64,000 nt of DNA, taken from assembly GCF_002504165.1 (NCBI RefSeq), contig NZ_CP021406.1, positions 1 to 64,000 of the forward strand. Direction: 5' to 3'. The notes beneath the pieces are model-generated. The model worked only from the letters and a program-made list of their open reading frames with translations, ran no database searches and was not told where the DNA came from. Shown one piece after another: positions 8,995 to 17,992 of this stretch (its first letter is position 1; each line of letters opens with the position of its first letter). Source of the DNA: Pacificitalea manganoxidans (GTDB taxonomy: Bacteria; Pseudomonadota; Alphaproteobacteria; Rhodobacterales; Rhodobacteraceae). The position numbers and the translations under genes are program-made.

Positions 8995-9689
8995 TCCGGT
9001 GCCCCCAGCTTTACGTGGAGGTCGGGCAATCCTGTGATCCGTCCGATCAATTGGTCACCGGGCGCGACCGGGCCGACACCCGCCGGGGTCCCCGTCAGGA
9101 TCACGTCTCCGGGGCGCAGGTGATAATAGCGCGACAGCAGCGCGATCAATTCGTCGATGCCCCAGATCATCCCGTCGATCCTTCCGTCCTGGCGGATCGT
9201 GTCGTTCTGGATCAGGCCAATGTCCGCCCGGTCGATCGGACCCGCTGCGTCACGCGGGACGACGGAGCCAAGGATGGCACTGTGCTCGACATCCTTACCA
9301 CTGTCCCAGGGGCGTCCCATGTTTCTGGCATCCAGTTGCAGGTCGCGCCGGGTCATGTCGAGGGCGCAGGCGTAGCCAAAGACATGATCCCGCGCTGCTG
9401 CGGCGTCGATTCGAAATCCGCCACGCCCGAGAACAACCGCCAGCTCCATTTCGTAATGATAGTTCTTGGTTTCGGGTGGAAAGGGTATCTCACCTCCGTC
9501 TCGCATGATCGCATGGGGACTTTTCAGGAAGAAAAAGGGTTTCTCACGGACGATCTCCGCGCCCATTTCTGCGGCGTGATCAGCGTAGTTGCGACCAATG
9601 CAGAAAAGACGCTCGGGTGCGAGAACGACACTTTGGCCACGGACAGGAATGGTGGCCAAGGGTGTTGGCGGAAAAAGAAAATCGGGCAT
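8991..9689 (-). CDS. fumarylacetoacetate hydrolase (FAH) family protein
   Basis: 232 residues, the usual length for single-domain FAH proteins such as acylpyruvate hydrolase. FCIGRNYADHAAEMG opens the domain. YEMELAVVLG contains the E-x-E metal ligands, and the C-terminal GDVILTGTPAGVG is diagnostic. The family hydrolyses or decarboxylates 1,3-diketo acids in aromatic and ring-cleavage pathways. It sits 10 bp downstream of the biotin carboxylase gene and overlaps the start of the wrecked CoA-transferase. The exact substrate cannot be told. Confidence 0.9.
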   Translation of the reverse strand: MPDFLFPPTPLATIPVRGQSVVLAPERLFCIGRNYADHAAEMGAEIVREKPFFFLKSPHAIMRDGGEIPFPPETKNYHYEMELAVVLGRGGFRIDAAAARDHVFGYACALDMTRRDLQLDARNMGRPWDSGKDVEHSAILGSVVPRDAAGPIDRADIGLIQNDTIRQDGRIDGMIWGIDELIALLSRYYHLRPGDVILTGTPAGVGPVAPGDQLIGRITGLPDLHVKLGAPE

Positions 9690-9699
9690 TCAACGCGCC

Positions 9700-11055
9700 T
9701 CAGACAAGTTCAGAGATATGGGTTTCGATGAATTTCGTGTGCAGGCGATCCGCCGCGAAATCCGGGTGAGCTAGCAGTCGGTCCAAAAAGGCTAGGTTGG
9801 TCGTCAGCCCTTCGATACGGGTCTGTGACAGGGCGGACCGCAGCGTCGCGATGGCCTCGGCCCGCGTTTTCCCATGCCCGATGATCTTCATCACAAGGCT
9901 GTCGTAAAACGGCGTGATCTCGTCCCCGACCGCGAACCCCGTATCGATCCGTAAGCCCTCGATGCTTGGTAGATCCATAGCTGTGATCCGACCGGGCGCT
10001 GGCATAAAGTTTTTCTCCGGGGCTTCGGCGCAAACGCGCAGTTCGATAGCATGGCCCTGCGGGGTGATATCGGCCTGACTGACACCTAGCTCCTGTCCAA
10101 GCGCGTGGCGGATTTGCATCGCTACGATGTCCTGTCCGGTCACCATTTCAGTGACGGGGTGTTCCACCTGAAGCCGGGTGTTCATTTCCATGAAGTAAAA
10201 CGCACCGCTTTCGTCATCATAGAGATACTCGATGGTTCCGGCCCCGGAATATTCCACGGCGCGCACCAGGTTAAGCGCCGCGTCGATCATCCCCGTAACC
10301 GCCTCGGGCCTGATGCTGCCGGGCAGGGCCTCTTCGATGACTTTCTGGTAGCGCCGCTGAAGCGAACATTCCCGGATATGAAGGTGCAGCGGATCTGCCT
10401 TGCCGCGCCCGAAAACCTGAACTTCGACATGGCGGGCCCGTTGCACCAGCTTTTCCAAATAAACAGATGCATCAGAGAAGGCACGTTCGGCCTGCGCGGA
10501 GGTGGATTGCACGGCTTTGACCAATTTGGCCGGGTCAGTCACAGGACGCAGGCCGATCCCGCCGCCGCCGCCAGCCGCCTTGACCAGCACGGGAAACCCG
10601 ATGGCCTCTGCGGCGGCGATCACGGCCGCTTCGTCCGACGGATCAAGTTTCCCGCTACCGGGAGAGGCGGGCACGCCCGCCGCCTCGGCGGTTCGCCGCG
10701 CTTCCTGTTTGTCACCCATTCGCCGGATCGTATCCGGGTCAGGTCCGACAAAGACCAGATCCGCATCGCGCGTGGCCTGAGCAAAGTCTGCGTTTTCTGC
10801 CAGAAAACCATAACCCGGATGGATGGCCCCCGCACCGCTTTCGCGTGCCGCCGACAATATTCTTTCGGTACCGAGATAGCTTTCGGTTGCGCGTGATGCG
10901 CCAACATGAATGGCCGTGTCGGCAAGGCGGACGTGAAGAGCATTGGCGTCGGCATCTGAATACACCGCCACGGTCTTCAGCCCGAGCTTTTTCGCACTGT
11001 CGATGATGCGGCAGGCGATCTCTCCACGGTTTGCGATCAGAATTGTGTCCGTCAT
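9700..11055 (-). CDS. biotin carboxylase subunit of an acyl-CoA carboxylase
   Basis: 451 residues containing only the biotin carboxylase part (pre-ATP-grasp, ATP-grasp, C-terminal). The glycine-rich KAAGGGGGIGLRPV ATP loop, HIRECSLQRRYQKVIEE and FMEMNTRLQVEHPVTE are all present. It carboxylates biotin using ATP and bicarbonate. It lacks the fused biotinyl domain of MCC- or PCC-type alpha subunits; the 71-residue carrier at 9-224 probably supplies it. An AccC of fatty-acid synthesis is less likely because the gene lies between an acyl-CoA dehydrogenase and a hydrolase in one minus-strand operon. Confidence 0.9.
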   Translation of the reverse strand: MTDTILIANRGEIACRIIDSAKKLGLKTVAVYSDADANALHVRLADTAIHVGASRATESYLGTERILSAARESGAGAIHPGYGFLAENADFAQATRDADLVFVGPDPDTIRRMGDKQEARRTAEAAGVPASPGSGKLDPSDEAAVIAAAEAIGFPVLVKAAGGGGGIGLRPVTDPAKLVKAVQSTSAQAERAFSDASVYLEKLVQRARHVEVQVFGRGKADPLHLHIRECSLQRRYQKVIEEALPGSIRPEAVTGMIDAALNLVRAVEYSGAGTIEYLYDDESGAFYFMEMNTRLQVEHPVTEMVTGQDIVAMQIRHALGQELGVSQADITPQGHAIELRVCAEAPEKNFMPAPGRITAMDLPSIEGLRIDTGFAVGDEITPFYDSLVMKIIGHGKTRAEAIATLRSALSQTRIEGLTTNLAFLDRLLAHPDFAADRLHTKFIETHISELV

Positions 11056-11067
11056 TTGCTGTATCCT

Positions 11068-12228
11068 TTACTTTGCACGCGGAAGTTCGAGCCAGCGCTC
11101 GGCAATCATGTTGAGTGTCGTGTTGTTGTTGAGAGGCGCGAAGGAATAGAGCCTTGCGTCACGCAGGTAGCGCTGGATCGGCAGGGAGGTGTCGAACCCG
11201 GCCCCCGCAAAAATGTCCATTCCGGTATCCGTAGCCTGCACTGCGGCGCGCGCAGAGGCATATTTCGCCATGCTGCTGACCACATCCGTCGCGCGCCCCG
11301 CCGCATCATTTCGCGCGGCTTCCAGGGTCAGAAGCCACGCCGCTTCTACGGCAGTCCCGGCGACCGCAAGCTGATGCTGCACCGCCTGAAACTGGCCAAC
11401 CGGACGGTCGAAGGCCGTGCGCTCAAGCGCATAGTCTCGGGTCACTTCAATCGCACCGCGACCAATGCCGACCGCCACTGCGGCGGCGTTCATCCGCTCT
11501 CCGTTCAGCGTGGCGATAACCTGGGGAAAGCCGTCGTCGACGACGCCAAGCACTGCGTCCGGGCCGACCGCGACGTCGTCAAAGGCGATCTCATTGGTGT
11601 CATACCCGTTGATGGCAACCGTCTGGAGTTCCTGCGCACTGACGCCCTTGGCGTTGGCGGGAACGAGGAACATCGTGACGCCACGCGTGTGGTGTTCGGC
11701 AGTGCGGGCCAGCACGATGTAGATGTCACTTGTCGAGGCTCCGCTGATCCACATCTTGTTGCCGTTCAGCCGCCAGCCGTCACCGTCCGGCGTCGCCCGC
11801 GTCTTCATCGAACTCAGAATATCGGTGCCCCCGCCCGATTCCGTCAGGCAGAAGGACGCTTTGATTCGCCCCTCGACTAGCGGACGCAGATACGTCTCGA
11901 TCTGCTCAGCGTTGCCGTTTTCGAGCAGAATACGCGTAATCATGAAGTGAACGACCATATATACAGCCATCGAAGTGGCCTTGCGCCCCAGCACTTCTAG
12001 CGTGATCACCTGGTCGATTGCGTCACCACCTGCACCGCCCGACTCCTCCGGTACGCCGACGCCCAGAACCTGCAGTTCTGAAAGGACCGAATGAAGTCCA
12101 GAGTCGAATGTCTTACTGTTGTCCAGCTCCTGAACCCGGCTCAGTGGCGAGACATTTTCAATCGCCTTTTCCAAGGCGTCCCTAAAAATCTCGCTTTCGT
12201 CTGATACTTGGACGATTTGCTTCAGCAT
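11068..12228 (-). CDS. acyl-CoA dehydrogenase (atypical C-terminus)
   Basis: 386 residues with the three-part acyl-CoA dehydrogenase fold. SFCLTESGGGTDI is the FAD/substrate motif near residue 135 and KMWISGAS follows. The C-terminal region reads YSFAPLNNNTTLNMIAERW, in which the usual EGTNEIQR motif with its catalytic Glu is absent. The base may sit elsewhere, as in isovaleryl-CoA dehydrogenase, or the chemistry may differ. It is the first gene of a minus-strand operon with biotin carboxylase and FAH protein. Electrons would pass to one of the two ETF pairs. Confidence 0.87.
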   Translation of the reverse strand: MLKQIVQVSDESEIFRDALEKAIENVSPLSRVQELDNSKTFDSGLHSVLSELQVLGVGVPEESGGAGGDAIDQVITLEVLGRKATSMAVYMVVHFMITRILLENGNAEQIETYLRPLVEGRIKASFCLTESGGGTDILSSMKTRATPDGDGWRLNGNKMWISGASTSDIYIVLARTAEHHTRGVTMFLVPANAKGVSAQELQTVAINGYDTNEIAFDDVAVGPDAVLGVVDDGFPQVIATLNGERMNAAAVAVGIGRGAIEVTRDYALERTAFDRPVGQFQAVQHQLAVAGTAVEAAWLLTLEAARNDAAGRATDVVSSMAKYASARAAVQATDTGMDIFAGAGFDTSLPIQRYLRDARLYSFAPLNNNTTLNMIAERWLELPRAK

Positions 12229-12282
12229 TTCCGTTATCCAGTTCTAGTTTTCTAGCTGTAAATTGCGTGTTTGGATCGGCCC

Positions 12283-12314
12283 TTGACAAACGAACGGGCG
12301 TTTGTTTGTATATC
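12283..12314 (+). promoter_or_regulatory. promoter with overlapping 11-bp inverted-repeat operator
   Basis: A TTGACA -35 box (12283-12288) is overlaid by the palindrome ACAAACGAACG-GG-CGTTTGTTTGT (12286-12309, one mismatch between arms), with TATATC just downstream. The layout is typical of a TetR repressor operator. It lies between the divergent acyl-CoA dehydrogenase and EthD-like genes, so it could control both. The half ACAAACAAACG recurs exactly at 20229-20239. Confidence 0.65.
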
Positions 12315-12327
12315 TTCAGGAGGAAGA

Positions 12328-12714
12328 ATGATCAAGATCATATACTCAGCATTTCCACGTGCGGACCCGAGCGACCAGACCGCGATACAGCTCCGGATGG
12401 AAGAGCATGGTGATCTGGTGAAGCGCCACGCCGGAGCGCTTCGTGTGGCCCAAAACGTGCGGACGCCTCGCGGGGATCTTGGCGTGATTGAAACGATCAT
12501 GGCGGCGCCTCGGGGGATGGAGCCAGACGGCCCCCTCGGCCTTGCTGAGCATTATGGGGCAAATAGCGAAGATCTGGATTTTTCGTTCCAAGACCGCGAC
12601 GCCCGGCGTGCCTATCGAGACTTGCTCGAAGATGAAAAGCGGTTCGCCGCTCCCGGTCGCTCCAGCCCATGGGTCGGCCAGGAGCGTGTCGTGATCGCAG
12701 GGGCGGGGCCGTGA
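12328..12714 (+). CDS. EthD-like (dimeric alpha-beta barrel) protein
   Basis: 128 residues from the ATG at 12328, preceded by a strong AGGAGG. The start MIKIIYSAFPRAD and the Gly-rich barrel pattern resemble EthD/YciI-type small proteins that accompany dioxygenase, ene-reductase and CoA-transferase genes. No catalytic residue can be named. The assignment to EthD is by general pattern and context: it is followed by OYE, cupin and TRAP genes in one plus-strand run with gaps of 4-116 bp. A second EthD-type gene is at 58644. Confidence 0.55.
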   Translation: MIKIIYSAFPRADPSDQTAIQLRMEEHGDLVKRHAGALRVAQNVRTPRGDLGVIETIMAAPRGMEPDGPLGLAEHYGANSEDLDFSFQDRDARRAYRDLLEDEKRFAAPGRSSPWVGQERVVIAGAGP

Positions 12715-12718
12715 TCTG

Positions 12719-13825
12719 ATGGGAACACTCTTTGATCCAATCCAGTTGTGCGAGGTCGCGTTGTCGAACCGCATTGCGATGGCGCCGATGACTCGTAGCC
12801 GGGCGGATCCGCAGGCTGTACCGTCACCGTATGCCGCGCAATATTATGCTCAGCGGGCATCAGCCGGTATCATCATCTCCGAAGCAATCGGGATCAGTGC
12901 GCAATCTGTCGGTTATCCACGCACACCGGGAATCTGGACCGGCGCGCAACAGGCCGCCTGGCGAGAGATTACGCGCGCGGTCAGGGCGCGGGAAGGTCGT
13001 ATGATTGCGCAGCTCTGGCATGTGGGTCGCGTTTTTTCCACGGATAACAACCCCGAAGGGCTTGTCCCCCTCGCGCCCTCCGCGGTGGCGGCGCAAGGCG
13101 AGATATATACACTGAACGGTCTGGTGCCGTTGCCCGAGCCACGCGCAATGTCATTGGCCCAGGTCGCTGCAACGGTTGAGGATTTCGCCACGGCTGCCGA
13201 AGCCGCTTTGGCCGTGGGCTTTGATGGCGTCGAGATCCACGGGGCGAATGGGTATCTTGTCGAACAGTTCCTGTCCGATCAGACCAACCGCCGTGATGAT
13301 GTCTATGGCGGAAGCACAACAAATCGCCTCCGGTTCCTGTCGGATGTTCTTGATGCAATCGCCACCCGCTGCGAAGGACTTTCCCGCATCGGATTGCGCC
13401 TCTCGCCCTTCGGTGACTTTAACGGTCTGCGACACACAGACCCGGCCGCAGCCTTTGTCGCAGCCGCTGATTTGTTGGAGTCCCGCGGCGGTGCCTATCT
13501 GCACGTGATCGAACCGGGTGTGTCGGGCGACGGCGACAGCCACAGAACGTCGGAGAGCCCGGATGTATTGACCATGGCACGCACGCATTTCAGCGGTCCG
13601 CTGGTGACAGCCGGGGGATATGACCGGGCAAGGGCGGAAGACGTCCTGGCCGCCGGACGCGCTGACATGATCGCATTCGGGCGACCCTACATCTCGAACC
13701 CCGACCTTGCGGAGCGCCTTAGACAAGGTGTCGCCCTGTCCGATTGGGAAAGCGGCACATTCTACACCAAAGGGCCACGTGGCTACGTGGATTACCCTGC
13801 CGCCACTGATCAAAACGGTGAATAA
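12719..13825 (+). CDS. Old Yellow Enzyme family NADH:flavin oxidoreductase (ene-reductase)
   Basis: 368 residues forming an FMN TIM barrel. LSNRIAMAPMTRSRA at the N-terminus and IHGANGYLVEQFLSD, with the His and Asn that bind the carbonyl substrate, place it in the NemA/OYE group. The C-terminal DMIAFGRPYISNPDLAERL binds the FMN phosphate. It reduces activated C=C bonds of enones or unsaturated acids. It starts 4 bp after the EthD-like gene. Here it could saturate an unsaturated acid before or after CoA activation. Confidence 0.92.
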   Translation: MGTLFDPIQLCEVALSNRIAMAPMTRSRADPQAVPSPYAAQYYAQRASAGIIISEAIGISAQSVGYPRTPGIWTGAQQAAWREITRAVRAREGRMIAQLWHVGRVFSTDNNPEGLVPLAPSAVAAQGEIYTLNGLVPLPEPRAMSLAQVAATVEDFATAAEAALAVGFDGVEIHGANGYLVEQFLSDQTNRRDDVYGGSTTNRLRFLSDVLDAIATRCEGLSRIGLRLSPFGDFNGLRHTDPAAAFVAAADLLESRGGAYLHVIEPGVSGDGDSHRTSESPDVLTMARTHFSGPLVTAGGYDRARAEDVLAAGRADMIAFGRPYISNPDLAERLRQGVALSDWESGTFYTKGPRGYVDYPAATDQNGE

Positions 13826-13835
13826 AGGAAAAGGC

Positions 13836-14267
13836 ATGAGTAATGTGAAACCCGTCGTGACCCGCAAGGGACAAGAAGACACCGGGACCAACCAGTCGGG
13901 GGATGCAGTCCGCGTGTCGGGGGTCAGCCCGCAGCACACGCCCGCCACCAAGATCTGGTTCGGCAAAGTCACAAACGAACCCGGTTACCGTTCCCCCCCG
14001 CATCACCATGCGGAGGCAGAAACCGGCGGATATGTCCTGCGCGGAAAGGGGCGCATCTACTTTGGCGAGAACTACAGCGAATTTGTGGATATGACCGAGG
14101 GCGATTTTGTTTTTGTCCCGCCCTTCATGCAGCATGTCGAAGCAAACATGTCCGTCACCGAAGAGCTGGTCTGGCTAACCACGCGGACACCGGACAACCT
14201 TGTCGTCAACCTCGACGATGTTTCGGACGAGGTCCTGGAAGGATACCGCCGGCCCGAAGGTAGCTAG
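13836..14267 (+). CDS. cupin domain-containing protein
   Basis: 143 residues, a single cupin barrel. The first motif PPHHHAEAETGGYVLRG supplies two His and a Glu, and the second VPPFMQHVEA a His, so a metal site is likely. Such small cupins act as dioxygenases, isomerases or stabilising proteins in catabolic operons. The frame is open further upstream to 13707, but that stretch overlaps the OYE gene; the ATG at 13836 follows a GGAAAAGG ribosome site. Function beyond the fold is unknown. Confidence 0.8.
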   Translation: MSNVKPVVTRKGQEDTGTNQSGDAVRVSGVSPQHTPATKIWFGKVTNEPGYRSPPHHHAEAETGGYVLRGKGRIYFGENYSEFVDMTEGDFVFVPPFMQHVEANMSVTEELVWLTTRTPDNLVVNLDDVSDEVLEGYRRPEGS

Positions 14268-14383
14268 GTGGGAAAGCAACTTTGATACCTGTGCCCAGAG
14301 TTCGGTCGCAGAGAGGTCCATCGGGCGAAACACCCACTGGCACAACCAGACAACGCAGACCAACATGTAAAGGGAGGAACCAC

Positions 14384-15457
14384 ATGAAACATCTCGCGAA
14401 ACGGAAACTCGTCCTAGCCTGTGCCTTCGCGGTCGCCGCAACCACCGCGACCGCACAGGACACGATCGATATGAAAGTGTCCTACAACCAGCCGGCCAGC
14501 TCAGCCGCGTGGCAGGACGTCATGCAATCCTTCGTCGATGAGCTTGAAGAAAAAAGCGAGGGGCGGATCAAGATCACGACCTATCCGGGCGAAGTGCTGC
14601 ATTCTGTCGGTGACGGGTTCAAGGCTGCCGCCAGCGGTATTACCGATCTGACATCGGCCTGGCCCATCTATCTTACCAACAGTTTTGAACTGTTCCACGC
14701 GACCCAGCTTCCGCTGGCCCTGCCGGACAGCAACGTCGCTGCGGTGCGCGTGATCGACGAGCTTTACCCGAAGTACTTCAAGGCAGAATACGAAAAGCTG
14801 GGTATCAAGCTCGCCTTCAACGCGGCCACGCCACAATACGACATTCTGACCACCAAACCGGTCGAGTCTCTGGCGGATCTCAAGGGACTCAAACTCCGCG
14901 CCACGGGCGGCGGTCTCACCGAAATCGTCGAGCGTCTGGGGGCTGTTCCGGTGTCCATGACCATCTCGGATGCCTATACGGCCTTCCAGCAGGGTGTGGT
15001 CGACGGCATCATTCTCGCCACGGCGGATATGGTCGCTTATCGGCTGCACGAGGTTGGCAAATACAACTACCGTCTCGGGGTTACGCGGGTGGCAATTCCG
15101 CAGGCCGTGAACCGCAAGTTCTACGAGGATCTGCCTGACGATCTGAAAATGGTCCTGTCCGAGGCTTCGGCCAACGCCAGCGTCAACTACTCCGAGATGT
15201 ACAATCGCCTGACCGACAAGGCACTTGAGACGATGGAGGCAGAAGGCATCACGACGACGGTGGCCAGTGACGACGACATTGCGACCGCCAATGAGCTGTT
15301 GGCGCCCATGTGGGACAATTTCGTTGCCGCCAACGAGGGCAACAGCACAGCCTCTGCAGAAGTACTGACTGCCGACATGCGCGCCCTGACCGAGAAGTTC
15401 TCGGCCATGAGCGATGAGGAAATCAAGGCTCTGCCGCCGGTTGAAGGCCTCCGCTGA
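14384..15457 (+). CDS. dctP: TRAP transporter substrate-binding protein (DctP family)
   Basis: 357 residues starting with a signal peptide (MKHLAKRKLVLACAFAVAAT, cleavage near TATAQD) and preceded by GGGAGGA. The DctP fold shows the conserved Arg in GLKLRATGGGLTEI and the PVSMTISDAYTAFQQGVVDG segment. It captures a carboxylate ligand in the periplasm for the membrane pair encoded directly downstream (15558, 16055). Position in the pathway operon suggests it binds the acid degraded by the locus. Confidence 0.92.
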   Translation: MKHLAKRKLVLACAFAVAATTATAQDTIDMKVSYNQPASSAAWQDVMQSFVDELEEKSEGRIKITTYPGEVLHSVGDGFKAAASGITDLTSAWPIYLTNSFELFHATQLPLALPDSNVAAVRVIDELYPKYFKAEYEKLGIKLAFNAATPQYDILTTKPVESLADLKGLKLRATGGGLTEIVERLGAVPVSMTISDAYTAFQQGVVDGIILATADMVAYRLHEVGKYNYRLGVTRVAIPQAVNRKFYEDLPDDLKMVLSEASANASVNYSEMYNRLTDKALETMEAEGITTTVASDDDIATANELLAPMWDNFVAANEGNSTASAEVLTADMRALTEKFSAMSDEEIKALPPVEGLR

Positions 15458-15557
15458 TCCCGCATTACTGCGAGATCTCCCATCTCCCGCGGTTCGGTAT
15501 GTCCGTTCCGCGGGAGGACACATTAAGAAATCAAATCTTGAACGGTCGTACTTCGCA

Positions 15558-16058
15558 ATGGCAATCCTCCATTCCCTTTCGAAAGCCCTGTTTTACCTGT
15601 CGGCCTTCGTTTGCGTTCCGGTCATCCTCGTCGTGCTCTTCATCGACGTAACGTTGCGCTACCTGTTCAGCGCACCGATCGAGGGCGCGCAGGAGCTGGC
15701 CTCTTTGCTGTTGTTCCTGTCTCTGACCCTGGCGCTTCCGGAAAGCTGGTTGAGCGGAGTCCATATCCGCGCCGATTTTCTCAGCCCGATGCTGAGCCCA
15801 AGGGTCGCTGACTTACTGGACCGGATCAGTTGGTTTCTTGTGGCGGTCTTCTCGGTACTGGTGGTGATCCAGTGCTGGAAAGACGCGCAGTTCATGCTGC
15901 TGATCAATGAAAGTTCCGCCGAATTGGCCATACCCATTGTCTGGCTGCGTGCGGTTCTGGCGCTCGCCTGCGCCGTCAGCGCAGTCATCGCCGTTGTCCG
16001 CCTGATAGCGAAACGCCCGCAGATAAGCCGGCCAGATTCGGCGGAGACGGTCGAATGA
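15558..16058 (+). CDS. dctQ: TRAP transporter small permease subunit (DctQ family)
   Basis: 166 residues with four membrane helices; LFIDVTLRYLF and the E-x-A-S-L-L loop are typical of DctQ. It pairs with the large permease whose start overlaps its stop by 4 bp. The ATG at 15558 is preferred over upstream in-frame starts, which would add a charged, non-membrane leader overlapping dctP. Confidence 0.9.
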   Translation: MAILHSLSKALFYLSAFVCVPVILVVLFIDVTLRYLFSAPIEGAQELASLLLFLSLTLALPESWLSGVHIRADFLSPMLSPRVADLLDRISWFLVAVFSVLVVIQCWKDAQFMLLINESSAELAIPIVWLRAVLALACAVSAVIAVVRLIAKRPQISRPDSAETVE

Positions 16059-17350
16059 TGATCCTCGGCTACCTAAGCTTTCTCGTCCTGATCGTTCTCA
16101 TCGTACTGGGCATACCGATTGGATTGTCTCTGATCGCGATTGGCGTCGTCGGCCTCGTGCTTGTCGGAGAAGTCAGCACTGCGATGACCCAGACGACCAT
16201 CGTCCTCTGGTCCGAAGGGACAAAGTTCATCCTGATCGCGCTGCCGTTCTACATCATGATGGGAAACCTTGTTTATCGCACTGGCATCGCCCGCAATATC
16301 TTTATGACCGCTTCCTATTGGCTGGGCTGGCTTCCCGGTGGTTTGGCCATTGCCTCGGTCTTTGCCTGTGCCGGTTTCGGTGCTGTCAGCGGATCAAGCA
16401 CGGCAACCGCACGAACAATGGGCGCGATTGTCATCCCGGAAATGCGACGTCACGGATACAGCATGCAACTGGCCTCGGGTGTCCTGTCGTCCTCGGGGAC
16501 GCTTGGTATCCTAATTCCGCCCAGCATCATTTTGATTTTCTACGGACTGATGACGGAAACCTCGATCGGGGACCTTTTCGTTGCGGGAATCATTCCGGGG
16601 TTGTGTATCGCCGTCCTATTCTCGGTTATCGTAATGGCCTCTGCGATGATCTGGCCTGAGTCCGCAGGCGGTAAGACGGTGGCGGCAACTGTCAGCTGGC
16701 GCGAACGCTTTGTGTCTTTGCTAAGTGTTTTGCCCGTGCTGGCAATCTTTGCCTTCATCCTCGCCGGTTTATACTTGGGTGTCTTCACACCCACAGAAGC
16801 GGCAGTCTTTGGTGTCGTCGCGGTGCTGGTCTACGGCGCCATCGCGCGCAACCTACCCATTGCCGCGATCCGCGATGCCCTGCTCGACAGTGTTCTGACC
16901 ACGGCGATGCTCTATCTGATCATTGTGGGTGGAACGCTTTATACCCGCTTTTTGGCGCAGACCGGAATGATTGCCGACCTCGAGAATTTGGTGATCGCGA
17001 TGGACCTGTCCTATTTCAGCTTCATCCTGGTCATCACGCTGATTTACCTGGCCCTCGGCTGCGTTCTCGACTTGTTCGGGATGCTGATCCTGACCGTCCC
17101 AATCCTTTTCCCGATTGCTACACAGCTCGGAATCGATCCGGTTTGGTTCGGCATTTATATCGTCGTCGTGGCCGAGGTCGGGCTTATTACGCCGCCCGTG
17201 GGCGTCAACGTCTACGTCATATACGCCGTGGCGAAGGACGTGCCGCTTGGCCGGATCTTTCTTGGCTGCGTGCCCTTTGTCCTGGGCATGCTGTTCTTCA
17301 TCGCCTGTATGGCGGTCTTTCCCGAAATCGTCCTGACGCTGGTACACTAG
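16055..17350 (+). CDS. dctM: TRAP transporter large permease subunit (DctM family)
   Basis: 431 residues, about 12 membrane helices. The conserved FGAVSGSSTATARTMGAI hairpin and EVGLITPPVGVNVYVI motif identify DctM. It carries the Na+-coupled transport path and works with the adjacent DctP and DctQ. The start overlaps dctQ by 4 bp. It is followed 42 bp later by a biotin transporter gene. Confidence 0.93.
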   Translation: MMILGYLSFLVLIVLIVLGIPIGLSLIAIGVVGLVLVGEVSTAMTQTTIVLWSEGTKFILIALPFYIMMGNLVYRTGIARNIFMTASYWLGWLPGGLAIASVFACAGFGAVSGSSTATARTMGAIVIPEMRRHGYSMQLASGVLSSSGTLGILIPPSIILIFYGLMTETSIGDLFVAGIIPGLCIAVLFSVIVMASAMIWPESAGGKTVAATVSWRERFVSLLSVLPVLAIFAFILAGLYLGVFTPTEAAVFGVVAVLVYGAIARNLPIAAIRDALLDSVLTTAMLYLIIVGGTLYTRFLAQTGMIADLENLVIAMDLSYFSFILVITLIYLALGCVLDLFGMLILTVPILFPIATQLGIDPVWFGIYIVVVAEVGLITPPVGVNVYVIYAVAKDVPLGRIFLGCVPFVLGMLFFIACMAVFPEIVLTLVH

Positions 17351-17392
17351 ACACCCGTATCGGGCAACTTTCTTAACGCACGGAGTAAACCA

Positions 17393-17992
17393 ATGTCCCA
17401 TCCCACATCACAGGCAGGCGCATACAAGGTGCTGCCAACCGTTCCAAAGACAGTCCTTTTGATCATCGCAGGATCCCTGTTGATGACGCTGGCCGCCAAG
17501 GTGCAGGTGCCATTCTATCCGGTGCCGATGTCGATGCAGACTCTTGTCGCGATCGGCCTTGGGCTAAGCGCGGGCCCCGTCGTCGGCGTTGCGGCCATAT
17601 TGTTGTATCTTGGTCAGGGTCTCGTCGGATTGCCTGTTTTTTCCGGTTCAGGCGCAGGGCCTGCCTATATGATGGGGCCAACCGGGGGCTATCTGGTTGG
17701 GTTCGTCCTCGCTGCATTCGTCGCCGGGACTCTGGCCCAGGCCGGCTATGCCCGCACCGCCGTCCGAGCCGGATTTTGTGCCCTTTTAGCGGGGGCCTTG
17801 GTATACCTGCCGGGGCTGGTCTGGCTGGGCCAATTCACAGGCTACGGGACAACGCTGCTAGTGGCTGGGCTGTTCCCGTTTCTCGCGGGCGACGTCATAA
17901 AGGCGATTATCGCAGGCTTGATAAGTGCCGGTCTTAACGCTTCCAGCCGCAACAACTTAACGCACAAGAGCCATGAGACCCTGAAAAAATAA
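17393..17992 (+). CDS. bioY: biotin transporter BioY
   Basis: 199 residues, the S-component of an energy-coupling-factor biotin transporter, with six predicted helices. PVPMSMQTLVAIGLGLSAGP and GPTGGYLVGFVLAAF are hallmark BioY segments. No EcfA or EcfT genes are adjacent; BioY proteins can work alone or with shared ECF modules. Its position directly after a TRAP operon in a cluster with a biotin carboxylase and a biotin carrier suggests dedicated biotin supply for a catabolic carboxylase. Confidence 0.92.
   Translation: MSHPTSQAGAYKVLPTVPKTVLLIIAGSLLMTLAAKVQVPFYPVPMSMQTLVAIGLGLSAGPVVGVAAILLYLGQGLVGLPVFSGSGAGPAYMMGPTGGYLVGFVLAAFVAGTLAQAGYARTAVRAGFCALLAGALVYLPGLVWLGQFTGYGTTLLVAGLFPFLAGDVIKAIIAGLISAGLNASSRNNLTHKSHETLKK

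Noticed and set aside
13971-13980. ACAAACGAAC, identical to part of the 12286 operator
   Set aside because: It lies inside the cupin coding sequence (codons for Thr-Asn-Glu) and has no inverted partner, so it is probably coincidental.
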